Source: Porticoccus sp038143955
GTDB taxonomy: Bacteria > Pseudomonadota > Gammaproteobacteria > Pseudomonadales > Porticoccaceae
Direction: 5' to 3'
Assembly (NCBI GenBank): GCA_038143955.1
Contig: JAYQMT010000005.1
Coordinates: forward strand, 620,001-684,000
Length of the DNA stretch: 64,000 nt
The notes under the pieces: model-generated
Told to the model about the DNA's origin: nothing
Seen by the model: the letters and a program-made list of their open reading frames with translations, nothing else
Databases searched by the model: none
Part shown: in pieces, positions 22,283 to 32,193 of the stretch
Layout: each line of letters opens with the position of its first letter
How positions within the stretch are numbered: the first letter of the stretch is position 1
Translations under genes and position numbers: made by a program

Positions 22283-22336
22283 CTAAAATCCCAATATTAT
22301 AAATTTTTGAAAAAAATAATCTTTCTAACAAGCGCT

Positions 22337-23339
22337 TCAATTTAGAAGTGCTTTTTCAATCCTGTTAGGGAGATCGTTCTTGACTTCAAGCATCGCTGAA
22401 TTTAGTGCAGAATAAAAACCATTGATGTTTGTATTTCCGTGACTCTTTATAACTACTTTATTTAGACCTAAAAAACTTGCACCATCGTATTTATTGGGGT
22501 CTAACTTTCCATAAAACCTCTTCAAGGATCTGTTGACTAAAATTTTTCCAAGCTTTCCGAGATAAGTAAGAGATAACTCTTTATTTAAATATTGACATGA
22601 TAATGCAGCGAAACCTTCCATTGTTTTTATAGTTATATTACCAGTAAATCCATCGCATACTACAATATCTACTTTATCTGTAAAGATAGAACTTCCTTCA
22701 ATAAAACCAAGATAATTTATATTTTTATCAGCCTTAGCTAACTTCGCGGCACCCCAAAGCTCTTCATGACCCTTATTCTCTTCGATGCCGATATTTAATA
22801 TAGCTACACTGGGTGAATCGATATGATGAACCAATGAGACCATACGTGAGGCCATAAGTGCAAACTGATACAATTTTTCTCCTGAACAAACTACATTAGC
22901 ACCAAGATCTAACAAATAAGTAAAGCCATTTAATTTAGGAATCTTTGAACAAATAGCTGGTCGATTAATACCCTTTATGCAGCCAAGTTGCGACATAGAA
23001 ATAGCCATAAGGGCACCGGTATTTCCAGAGCTGATACAAGCTGAATTAGCTTTATCAGAGAGGGATTGTATTGCGCGCCACATTGATGAGTTTTTTTGAT
23101 TTCTTAAAGAGAAAGAAGGCTTTTCTTTCATTGAAACTTCAGATTTACAATGAAAAACTTCAAAGCGATCAATTAAGATCCTTGTGAGGTCTGGATGGAA
23201 TCTGAGCTGTTTATTTATTTGAGTCGAGTCACCATAAAAACTGATGAATACTGAAGAATTATTTTTCAAAAATAAGGGACGCAGGAATAGTAACTTCAAC
23301 ACCGAAGTCACCACCCATTGCGTCAACCGCTAATCGCAA
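22337..23339 (-). CDS. plsX: Phosphate acyltransferase PlsX (one apparent frameshift)
   Basis: PlsX converts acyl-ACP to acyl-phosphate for phospholipid synthesis. The N-terminal signature LAVDAMGGDFG reads from a TTG at 23339 and breaks near 23270. Adding one T joins IPASLIF to LKNNSSVFISFYGD. SGNTGALMA and DGFTGNITIKTMEG are conserved family motifs. No ATG and no clear Shine-Dalgarno sequence is seen at the N terminus, so the exact start is uncertain. It lies 20 bases after rpmF in the usual order. Confidence 0.9.
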
Positions 23340-23358
23340 GATATTAGTCAAAAAATTA

Positions 23359-23556
23359 TTATCGGCTTAAAGTGCAATTAGTCGCTAGAAATTTCAGCAA
23401 TTTTTTTCCACGATAAAAACCATCAGCGGTCACATGATGTCTGTGATGTTTTTCACCGCTAACAGAATCAGTGGATAATGTTGGTTCTGATAGAGCATCA
23501 TGAGATCGTCGCATGCCGCGTCTAGATCTAGTAACCTTACTTTTTTGAACTGCCAT
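23359..23556 (-). CDS. rpmF: 50S ribosomal protein L32
   Basis: A 65-residue basic protein beginning AVQKSKVTRSRRGMRRSHD, the L32 signature. The centre LSEPTLSTDSVSGEKHHRHHVT and the end GFYRGKKLL also match. An AGGAG lies before the ATG. It sits between yceD and plsX, the standard arrangement linking ribosome and lipid synthesis. Confidence 0.96.
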   Translation of the reverse strand: MAVQKSKVTRSRRGMRRSHDALSEPTLSTDSVSGEKHHRHHVTADGFYRGKKLLKFLATNCTLSR

Positions 23557-23579
23557 GGGTTAACTCCTAATGATATTTA

Positions 23580-24134
23580 TTATTTTTCTGTTATTTTACC
23601 TTTGAGAATTTTAAGAGCCTCAAAAGGATTACTTTCTATATTAGATTCTTCGGTCTTATTGCTTAACTCTGAAAGTAGAATATTTGCAACTAAAGGTTCA
23701 CATTCCTCTTTTTTGTGGTAGGCAATAAAAGGTAGTGCCAATAATAACTCATCCTCGACTAAATCTATTAAGTTTCCTTTGTTTTCAGGTACGATCCATG
23801 CTTCTAGATTCTTAGGAAGTACATCTGCTTCCTCCTCAGACCATACAATACAGAGGATTGTATCACACTCAAGCTTAAGCGGCATCGAGGATAAACACCT
23901 TTGACAAATGACTTTTACAGACCCAGAAGCTCTTATATTTACAGCTTTACGACCTTGTTCCTCTAAATAAAAAGATAAGCTAACATCAATTGTAGAGCTT
24001 ATTTCTTTTACAGCCTCTTTGACTCTTCTACAGAGGTTGACATCAACCGAACCGGTTAATGTTTTACCCTGCATTGATAGCCGTCTGGGATCGACATATT
24101 GGGGTAGATGGCTATATTTCTCACTGATCGGCAT
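23580..24134 (-). CDS. yceD: YceD (DUF177) family protein
   Basis: YceD proteins accompany rpmF in almost all bacteria, and a link to 23S rRNA processing or ribosome assembly has been proposed. The CxxC pair is in VKVICQRCLSSM and the acidic region NLIDLVEDELLLALPFI is typical. I place the start at the ATG 24134 (MPISEKYSHLPQYVDPRRLS), because family members begin just before the PxxVDP segment. The frame is open 17 codons further up to 24185. It ends 23 bases before rpmF. Confidence 0.85.
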   Translation of the reverse strand: MPISEKYSHLPQYVDPRRLSMQGKTLTGSVDVNLCRRVKEAVKEISSTIDVSLSFYLEEQGRKAVNIRASGSVKVICQRCLSSMPLKLECDTILCIVWSEEEADVLPKNLEAWIVPENKGNLIDLVEDELLLALPFIAYHKKEECEPLVANILLSELSNKTEESNIESNPFEALKILKGKITEK

Positions 24135-24322
24135 AGTTGGGCAATAATAGTGATGACATCTGACCCTGTCAAAGAAAAAATCCATAAAAACTAATTATAT
24201 AAATCATTAAAATCATATAAATATATTTTAGAAGTATATTTGTTTAACAAAAATCAGTTTAATGGTCTTTAAATAGGAATACCTATAAATTTTCATTTTA
24301 CTAACTATCAGAGTATTTTGTA

Positions 24323-24970
24323 GTGTTAAAAATTATATTATCATCGTCATCAATTTACCGAAAAGAGCTCATGGAGAGATTGTGTATACCTTTTGAGATT
24401 GTTCATCCAGAAATCAATGAAGCAATGAGGCCACATGAAAAACCTCATACTCTTGTAACAAGGTTATCTGAAGAAAAAGCGTACGCACATTCTAGTTGTT
24501 ACCAATCTCATCTTATTATCGGCTCTGATCAGATTGCATATATAAACGATGAGCCCTCGAGCGATTCAAATAATTTAAATATTTTCTCTAGCTCAGCTTC
24601 CATAAAAGTGATTAATCCAGTAATTATCGCTAAACCGAAAAATAAAAAAGCTGCCTTTGATCAACTGAAACTTCAATCTGGGAAAAAAGTAATATTTTTA
24701 ACTAGCGTCTCGGTCTTAAATACTAGTAGCAGCGAAATAGAGACGAACGTTGTTGCTACAAATGTAATATTTAGAACACTCAGTGAGGAAGAAATTAATG
24801 ATTATCTCAACTATGAGACCCCTTACGACTGCGCTGGTAGCTTAAAATCAGAGGGTCTAGGTATCAGGCTTCTTGATGCAGTATATGGCTCAGATCCAAC
24901 AGCGCTTGTTGGCCTACCACTTATTCAGCTTAGTAAAATGCTTAGAAGTAATAAATATAAAACACATTAA
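24323..24970 (+). CDS. maf: Maf/YceF nucleotide pyrophosphatase with an unusual insertion
   Basis: Maf proteins hydrolyse non-canonical nucleotides; the YceF type prefers m7GTP. ILSSSSIYRKELMERL, HPEINEAM, GSDQ and the YETPYDCAGSLKSEGLGIRL motif are all present. Between GSDQIAYI and the IAKPKNKKAAFDQL segment there are about 28 extra, Ser/Asn-rich residues that standard Maf proteins lack. The frame is intact. Start is GTG 24323. It is divergent from yceD, whereas in many relatives maf and yceD point the same way. Confidence 0.88.
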   Translation: MLKIILSSSSIYRKELMERLCIPFEIVHPEINEAMRPHEKPHTLVTRLSEEKAYAHSSCYQSHLIIGSDQIAYINDEPSSDSNNLNIFSSSASIKVINPVIIAKPKNKKAAFDQLKLQSGKKVIFLTSVSVLNTSSSEIETNVVATNVIFRTLSEEEINDYLNYETPYDCAGSLKSEGLGIRLLDAVYGSDPTALVGLPLIQLSKMLRSNKYKTH

Positions 24971-24984
24971 ATAATAAACTCAAA

Positions 24985-25632
24985 TTACTGTTTTAAATGC
25001 ATTTTTATATCTGCAATTCTATCAACACAGAATAATGGTTGGTATTTTTTAAGGCGCTTAGGGCTATGTGCTCCATAATTAACGCCTATTGAGGGAATAC
25101 CTGCATTTGTAGCCATTTCAAGATCGTATACTGTGTCGCCAATCATTATTGCATGCTCTGGTAGGATATTGATTTCATCTAGTATTTCATACAGCATCAA
25201 TGGGTTAGGTTTGCTTGCTGTTTCATCAGAGCATCGACTAGCATCGAAAAAACTACTTAATTCTTTAGCTAAAAGAGCCCTGTTAAGACCTTTTCTACTT
25301 TTTCCTGTGGCAATAGCCAGATGATATCCTGCTTTTTTTAAATCATTAAGCGCATCTAGAGTTCCATCAAAAAAGGGGGAAGGATCATTATCTACCCTAA
25401 TAAAATTTCGTGAGTATGAAGCGCACATTGCAGTTATCTGCTCATCACTAGCTTTATCGAAGAGTACTTGAAAGCTCTCATATAAGCCTAAACCTATGAC
25501 CTCTCTCGGATCGATAGACTTGGGTAGAAAAAAGCCATTTTCTTCTGCTGCTAAAACAACACAATATGAGATACGAGATAATGAATCACATAGAGTGCCA
25601 TCCCAGTCAAATATTAAAAGCTTAGGATTCAT
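24985..25632 (-). CDS. HAD-superfamily phosphatase (phosphoglycolate-phosphatase-like)
   Basis: This is a 215-residue HAD hydrolase of subclass IA. Motif I is FDWDGTLCDSL (nucleophile Asp9, acid/base Asp11), motif II is AIATGKS, motif III is SKPNP and motif IV is IGDTVYDLEMA. Its start overlaps the rluC stop by 11 bases, so it is translated with the pseudouridine synthase. This pairing is common in gammaproteobacteria. The substrate cannot be told from sequence. The end faces the maf gene 14 bases away. Confidence 0.88.
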   Translation of the reverse strand: MNPKLLIFDWDGTLCDSLSRISYCVVLAAEENGFFLPKSIDPREVIGLGLYESFQVLFDKASDEQITAMCASYSRNFIRVDNDPSPFFDGTLDALNDLKKAGYHLAIATGKSRKGLNRALLAKELSSFFDASRCSDETASKPNPLMLYEILDEINILPEHAIMIGDTVYDLEMATNAGIPSIGVNYGAHSPKRLKKYQPLFCVDRIADIKMHLKQ

Positions 25633-26583
25633 CGCGATAGTCCAATTCTATTAAGTATTCTGATAAATCACCTGGCATGGGTGCTTCAATAAAAATTTTT
25701 TTTCCACAAGGTAAAGAAAATTCTATTTTAAAAGCATGCAAGAACATTCTTTTAAGACCAGATTTACGTACATCTTTATTTATATCATCATGGCCATATT
25801 TACTATCACCTGCTAACGGACAACCAATATGTTGGGCATGCACCCTAATCTGATGAGTTCGCCCAGTCTCTAGTGATGCCTCCAGTAATGTAAAATTACG
25901 GTATCTTTTCATAACGGAGAAAATTGTTACTGATTTTTTGCCCTTTGAATTCACGCGTACAATTTTCTCGCCAGTTTTTTGCTCATAAGCCATGAGTGGG
26001 AAATCTATTCTCCTAATACCCCTTGGCCATTTTCCAGTAGCGAGAGCAAGATAAACTTTACTTATTCTCTTATTACGCATCTGCTCTTGCAAATATCTTA
26101 AGGAAGATCTTTTTTTAGCCACTATCAAGCAACCAGAAGTCTCTCTATCTATACGATGAACTAACTCAAAATAATCTGTCTTAGGCCTGATCAATCTGAG
26201 AGCCTCTATTAATCCAAGTTTTATCCCGCTGCCGCCATGAACAGCTAGGCCAGAGGGCTTGTTTAATACTAATAATGCATTGTCTTCGTATAATATATTT
26301 TTTCTAGTGAGAATTGAAGCTTCTTGCTAGGCAAACTAAAGGCTTCTCTTTCTGCAATACGCACGGGAGGAATCCTGATTTTGTCACCTTCATTTAATTT
26401 GTAGTCTGGTTTTATACGAGAACCATTAATACGAATCTCACCTTTTCTTATTATTCTATAGATACGAGATTTTGGTACCCCCTTAAGAAGAGTAAAGAGA
26501 TAGTTGTCTATCCTCTGAGCGGAATGCTCAGATGTAATTTCGACAAACTTAACCATTGATTGCCTTTGCATTGAAATATCCAC
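25622..26583 (-). CDS. rluC: 23S rRNA pseudouridine(955/2504/2580) synthase (one apparent frameshift)
   Basis: RluC modifies three uridines in 23S rRNA. The N-terminal S4-like domain (RIDNYLFTLLKGVPKSRIYRIIRKGEIRING) precedes the catalytic domain with HRIDRETSGCL, where Asp is catalytic. The frame breaks near 26297, where one A is missing before LYEDNALLVLNKPSGLAVHGGSG. The start is taken at GTG 26583; a start at ATG 26568 or 26553 is also possible. It is divergent from rne, the arrangement found throughout gammaproteobacteria. Confidence 0.9.
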
Positions 26584-27272
26584 TGGACCTCATAATTTGA
26601 TATAGCCACAATAATTAAAACTAGCATATATAATTTACTGGTAAATCATAATATTTTTCTTAACATTTTAGCATGTAACTTTTTGAGTGATTAATAAGAA
26701 ATACAATCAACTTAAGATTCTAGAAATATATATAGTTTGCTGGACATCATTATCACTGCTACTATATAACTGCTTTACAGAATTTTTTTTCGTGAACAAA
26801 GATTAAATAGATGTATGTTTACGTTTTTCAACCACATATAGTGACTGACAGATTAATGCTTATTGTTTATACAATAGCTTAAAAAAAATAGATTTTAGGA
26901 ATGATTGCATGCATTTTGCAGTCATCTTTTTATAACTACACCAAAGGTGCATGAGTTTTAGTACATAGTACGTAGGATAAAAATATTTTTTACAAGGGTG
27001 AGACAAGTGGTTTAACCAGAAAATCAAAGGTTTGCCTCTGTTGTCGATAATTTAATAGGTTTACTTAGAAGGTTTAGTCTTGCCGCTGAAAATTAAATGG
27101 TTAAATAAATCAGATTACAAAACCTGACGGGTTAACTGATAATATTACATAATACTGTATATAAAAGTAATACTTGTATAATCAGGTGAAGTTTTTTTGT
27201 GGTCTTTTGTTCGCCAATTCCTTGTTCGTTCATGTATTAACTCCTCTGCCCTTAATATAGGACAGAAATATA
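26584..27272 (+). promoter_or_regulatory. Long leader region upstream of rne
   Basis: These 689 bases between rluC and rne hold no plausible gene. E. coli rne has a leader of about 360 nucleotides through which RNase E controls its own message, so much of this stretch is probably the rne 5' untranslated region. A possible stem of eight pairs (TGATTGCA with TGCAGTCA, 26901-26923) is followed by TCTTTTT and could be a terminator or attenuator. I could not identify a convincing promoter. Confidence 0.45.
26901..26930 (+). terminator. Possible attenuator hairpin in the rne leader
   Basis: An eight-pair stem with one G-T pair and a 7-base loop, followed by TCTTTTT. The stem is AT-rich, so its stability is doubtful. 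Confidence 0.25.
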
Positions 27273-29794
27273 ATGAAACGTATGCTTATAAACGCAACTC
27301 AGCCTGAAGAGCTTAGAGTTGCTATGGTTGATGGTCAACGCTTATACGATCTAGATCTTGAAAATAGGACAAGAGAACAACATAAATCAAATATATATAA
27401 AGGAAAAATCACAAGGATTGAAAAAAGTTTAGAGGCTGCTTTCGTTGACTATGGTGGAGAGCGTCATGGCTTTTTGCCCTTAAAGGAAATCTCTAAAGAA
27501 AACCACCCAAAAACAATTAATGCTGCAGGTCAATCTAAAAATCAAGACCTTATCAAAGAAGGTTTAGAGGTAATTGTTCAAGTTGAAAAAGAAGAGCGTG
27601 GTAATAAAGGTGCAGCTCTTACGACATTTTTAAGTTTAGCTGGCAGATATTTGGTACTAATGCCTAATAACCCAAGATCAGGGGGAATATCCAGAAGAAT
27701 TGAGGGTGAAGAAAGAAACGAACTAAGGAAGCTTTAAGAAATATCACAATTCCAGTTGGTATGGGTGTTATTGTCAGAACAGCGGGAATCGGCCGATCAT
27801 CAGAAGAGCTTCAGTGTGACCTTGATTATTTAAAGCAACTGTGGGAAACCATTAATAAAGAGGCAGTTGCTGCTAAAGCTCCACAATTTTTATTTCAAGA
27901 AAGCAATATAATTATTCGTGCTGTGCGAGATTATCTAAGAGAGGATGTCAAAGAGGTATTGATCGACAACAAAGAAGCATATGATTTGGCTTCAGCTTTT
28001 ATCGCACAGGTAATGCCTAATTTCACAACGCGCGTTAAGCTATATGAAGAAAGCACCCCGCTATTTACGCGCTATCAAATTGAAAATCAAATTGAAACTG
28101 CATTTGAACGAGAAGTAAAACTTCCCTCAGGTGGAGCTGTTGTAATAGATCTGACAGAAGCTCTAATATCTATAGATGTAAACTCGGCAAGAGCCACTAG
28201 GGGTTTTGATATAGAGGAAACCGCCCATAGAACCAACCTAGAAGCAGCCGATGAAGTTGCACGCCAATTAAGGTTGAGAGATATGGGTGGTCTTGTAGTA
28301 ATCGATTTTATAGATATGTCATCACAAAAAAATCAAAGGGACGTTGAAAATCGAATACGTGATTCCTTGGAAATAGACAGAGCTAGAGTACAAGTTGGTA
28401 GGATTTCCCGATTTGGGCTCCTTGAGATGTCTAGACAACGTTTACGTCCATCATTGAGTGAAACCACCTCAAAATTATGCCCCAGATGCCTAGGTCATGG
28501 AACAATAAGAGGGACACGGTCCCTCTCTTTATCAATATTAAGATTAGTCGAAGAGGAGGCGCAGAAAGAAAATAGTGCAGAAATACGCACTATCGTCCCA
28601 GTGTCAGTGGGAACCTTCCTGCTCAATGAAAAACGTAAGGAAATTTTTGATATAGAAAAAAGATATACTGCGAAGATTGTTGTTATTCCGAAGGAAAACC
28701 TTACAACTCCACATTTTGAAGTACAAAGAATACGAGTACAAGATGATGTTAATTCTGAATATAGCTACAAATTAACAGGTACAATGACGCCAGAACTAAT
28801 TCCTTCTGAAGCTGAAGAAGTTCAGCCTGTTCCGCCAGCTCACGTACCAGCAGTTAAAAATATAGCTCCACCGAATTTTCCCTCGCAATCAAAAAAATCT
28901 GGTAATGAGGATAAAATAAGCTTCATAAGCCTTATTTTCCAAAAATTTTTGGAACGACAGATAAGTCAAACCAAGAAGCAGAAAGGAAAGGCCCTGAAAG
29001 ACGTCCACAAAGAAGGCCTAATAATAGGGGCAGAAGATCGGATAATAGAAATAGAGGTAGGTCGCATAAGAATAATATCGATAGTCGTAGTCAAGGAACT
29101 GATATCGAAAATAAAATACAGAATACATCAGCCGAAAAGACTTCTAAGGTGGTCACAAATACTTCTGAAAGTGGAAGTATGTCAAAGCATAGGCCGCCTA
29201 GAAGAGAGGGAGAAAAAAGACGTGCGCCTCGACCTAGACGAGAACGGCAAGATGTTCCAGACGAGCTGTTAGAAAACACAGACGTAGTGAAAAAATCCCT
29301 ATAGCTGAAAAACCTTTAGCTAAGGATCAACCAGAATTGACAGACTTGAAAACAGACGATGTTGAAATTAAACCAAGTAAGCCAAAAGCTAAGAAAAAAC
29401 ATCAAAGAAAGAACAAATAGAAAGCAGCCCAAAAGATATTCTTCTTAAAACAGATGAAGATGGAAGCAACCAAGAAGAATCAAAAAAGATCACTTCTAAA
29501 GCTGTAACAAAAAAGAAGCCAACAAAAAAAACAGAGAGTACAAAAAAACCTAATGGCGGATTAAAAGCAGCTAGTGAAAAAGATACAAAAAAAATAACCA
29601 AGTTGACAAAAACTCGTTCGAGGGCCAGCAACGATCCAAGAAAAAAACCTAAACCAGTTAAAGATGTAAAAATAGAAACAGTTGTTATTGAAGTCTCTGA
29701 AGCAAAGCCACTTGATACCTCGGATCTTTCAATAATGTCCGGTATAAGCAAAAAGGTGACACGGCCCGCTAATGACCCACGGGGAGAAAAATAA
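27273..29794 (+). CDS. rne: Ribonuclease E (four apparent frameshifts)
   Basis: RNase E is the main endonuclease of mRNA decay and rRNA/tRNA processing and the scaffold of the degradosome. KRMLINATQPEELRVAMVDG opens the protein. The S1 domain (YKGKITRIEKSLEAAFVDYG), the catalytic DNase I-like part (GGAVVIDLTEALISIDVNS) and the zinc-link cysteines in KLCPRCLGHG follow. Breaks fall near 27733, 28955, 29290 and 29398. After 28955 an Arg/Asn-rich RNA-binding region (RRPQRRPNNRGRRSDNRN) appears, then a Lys-rich tail. Two NDPR motifs stand in RASNDPRKKP and RPANDPRGEK, the latter at the very end. The catalytic half is well conserved. Confidence 0.93.
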
Positions 29795-29847
29795 ATTCTT
29801 AAAAGTTATTCTAGCTTATTAAGCTCTGATAATTACCTTCTGCTCTA

Positions 29848-29875
29848 TTGAATCAGGGGCAAACAACGGTATAAT
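29848..29875 (+). promoter_or_regulatory. Promoter of tRNA-Ser
   Basis: TTGAAT and TATAAT are separated by 16 bases and followed by a GC-rich stretch (TGCGCC), the kind of discriminator found at stable-RNA promoters. A second TATAAT at 29917-29922 lies 18 bases before the tRNA but lacks a good -35 box at the right distance. Confidence 0.55.
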
Positions 29876-29940
29876 TGCGCCTCGTTTGACGAAGTCCAAA
29901 AGAGGTAGAAACGCTTTATAATCTAGGTATAGAATTTATA

Positions 29941-30028
29941 GGAGAGGTGGCAGAGTGGTCGAATGCACCGGTCTTGAAAACCGACGTACCGAAAGGTACC
30001 CAGGGTTCGAATCCCTGTCTCTCCGCCA
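29941..30028 (+). tRNA. tRNA-Ser (anticodon UGA)
   Basis: An 88-base class II tRNA with encoded CCA. The acceptor stem pairs GGAGAGG with TCTCTCC and the discriminator base is G. The anticodon loop CTTGAAA gives anticodon TGA, read between CCGGT and ACCGA arms. The long variable arm (GTACCGAAAGGTAC) and the T loop GGTTCGAATCC confirm a serine tRNA. Confidence 0.97.
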
Positions 30029-30053
30029 TTCTATATTCATTAAAAACGGTTCG

Positions 30054-30455
30054 ATGAAAAATATTATTTCGTTAATTGCGCTTTTGATCATCATCACCTT
30101 TTCATCTCTCTCATATAGTGAATGGAGTAAAGTGACCGAAAGTAGTAGTAGTGGAAATATTATTTATATAGACCTTGCTAGGATTGAAAAAATTAAAAAC
30201 TTCATCTACTACTTTTCATTAACAGATTATAAAAAACCAGTTTTTGGAGACCTATCTGTAATTGTCCATTATCAAGCAGATTGTAAACATTCGAGAGAAA
30301 GAGGTTTAAATTGGGTTTTCTACAAACGTCAAATGGGACAAGGGAAAGGTGTCTCTGAGAACAGTCATGATGAAGAATGGACGTACCCTTCTGATCATGG
30401 CTCTTCATCTTCTAGAGGGGTTGTTCTAAAAAAGGTTTGTGAAAAATTTCTTTAA
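30054..30455 (+). CDS. Secreted protein like surface-adhesin E
   Basis: A 133-residue protein with a signal peptide of about 22 residues (hydrophobic LIALLIIITFSSLSYS, cleaved before EWSK). The mature part has WSKVTE, IYIDLARIEKI, the central YYFSLTDYKKPVFGDLSVIVHYQADC and KRQMGQGKG. This pattern recurs in small periplasmic proteins annotated as surface-adhesin E-like in many marine bacteria. Two cysteines remain and may form a disulfide. I chose the ATG at 30054, 25 bases after the tRNA; the same frame runs into the tRNA but cannot be coding there. It may ride on the tRNA transcript. Function is unknown. Confidence 0.65.
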   Translation: MKNIISLIALLIIITFSSLSYSEWSKVTESSSSGNIIYIDLARIEKIKNFIYYFSLTDYKKPVFGDLSVIVHYQADCKHSRERGLNWVFYKRQMGQGKGVSENSHDEEWTYPSDHGSSSSRGVVLKKVCEKFL

Positions 30456-30700
30456 TGACAGCTTTAATAACTGCAATACTCCTTAGATAACTAAATCTTT
30501 TTTTAAAAATTATTTCAATTAATAATTAAGTTAAAATGGGTATAAAATATCAAATTGCATTGCACGACATCATTTTAGTAAAGCCCTCTAAGAACTTTGC
30601 ATAATAAAATTACATAAGATCTAACGAATAATGAATTTTATAGCTAAAATTTATTATTTTTCGTGAAAAAAGTTAACTCAAAAAAATAGTGTAAAAAAGT

Positions 30701-32121
30701 ATGAGTGATATCGCAATACATTGGTTTCGACAAGATTTACGACTTTCAGACAATCCCTCATTAATCGCAGCTACTAAGCATAATAATGTGCTTCCAATAT
30801 ACATTCTTGATGAAAAAAATGCTGACAACTTTGAAATGGGAGCAACTAGTAAATGGTGGCTTGAATCATCACTTAGATCATTAAGTAACTCTCTTGATGG
30901 TAAGTTGTCAATATACAAAGGTAACCCCATCGATATACTTAAAGATATTATTTTTCGACTTGATATTGATGCTATTTATTGGAATCGTTGCTACGAGCCA
31001 TGGAGAATCAATCGCGATAAAAAAATAAAAGAATACCTTTGTGCGCAGAATATAAAAACCGCTAGCTTCAATGGATCATTACTTTGGGAGCCATGGGATA
31101 TCAAAAATAATTCAGATAGGCCGTATGGTGTGTTTACCCCTTTTTATAAAAAAGGATGTTTACAGGCAGATCATCCACGAAAGCCATTGCTAGCACCAAA
31201 AAATCAACAATACATCTTTGATTCAAAAAAATCTATGCAACTTCAAAACTTAGATCTTTTACCTGATTACCCATGGTACAAGAAATTTAGGAAACACTGG
31301 TTAATTGGGGAGCAAGGTGCCTCTCTACGTCTAGATAACTTTATAAAACAAAGCTTATCCTATTATAAAAAGGGCAGAAATATACCCTCAAAATCATATA
31401 TTTCGAGAATTTCTCCACATCTGCATTTTGAGAAATATCACCAAATCAAGTTTGGCACAGAATTCGTAATGAACAAAATGACGAGAATAGTGATCACTTT
31501 TGTAGTGAACTCGGTTGGCGGGAATTTTCTTATAATCAACTTTTTTATCATCCTGATCTGCCAACGAAAAATCTACAATCTAAATTTGACAAATTCCCAT
31601 GGGTTGTTAACGACCAACATCTAGAAGCATGGAAAAAAGGGCAAACTGGAGTTCCAATGGTTGATGCGGGCATGCGTGAATTATGGGAAACCGGCTACAT
31701 GCACAATCGTTCTAGAATGATAGTAGGGTCATTCTTAGTAAAAAATCTTCGTATCCATTGGAACTATGGAGAGCGCTGGTTTTGGGACACTTTAGTCGAT
31801 GCTGATCTTGCAAATAATAGTGCCGGCTGGCAGTGGGTAAGTGGAAGTGGCTCTGATGCTGCCCCTTATTTTCGAATATTCAACCCAGTAGTACAGGGTC
31901 AAAAATTTGATATAGATGGAGAATATATTAGGCGTTATATTCCTGAGATATCTTTATTGCCCAATAAATATCTATCTAATCCCTGGGATGCCCCAGAATC
32001 CATATTAAAGGAAGCAAAAGTAACTCTTGGTCAGACTTACCCTAAACCTATAATTGATCTAAAAATATCACGCGAAGACGCTCTTGCTGCATTTAAAGGG
32101 ATTTCAACTCCATCGCTGTAA
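30701..32121 (+). CDS. phrB: Deoxyribodipyrimidine photolyase, class I (one apparent frameshift)
   Basis: PhrB uses blue light and FADH- to split cyclobutane pyrimidine dimers. The N-terminal antenna domain begins IHWFRQDLRLSDNPSL. The FAD domain has GQTGVPMVDAGMRELWETGYMHNRSRMIVGSFL and the core FWDTLVDADLANNSAGWQW. The frame breaks near 31428 where one G is missing in HFGEISPNQVWHRI. The restored length of about 473 residues is typical. Photolyase fits an organism of the sunlit surface sea. Confidence 0.92.
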
Positions 32122-32193
32122 GTAAGTCTAACCACCCTACCTCTTAGTCGCTATAATAATAAAAAAATTAAAAATTTATTTGTGTAACATTTA

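Noticed and set aside
29091..29751. Open frames on the minus strand inside the rne tail
   Set aside because: They are mirrors of the Lys/Arg-rich plus-strand coding and have a biased Ser/Phe/Leu composition without motifs.
29955..30053. Coding sequence running through tRNA-Ser into the adhesin-E-like gene
   Set aside because: The tRNA is complete with CCA, and a signal peptide starts cleanly at ATG 30054.
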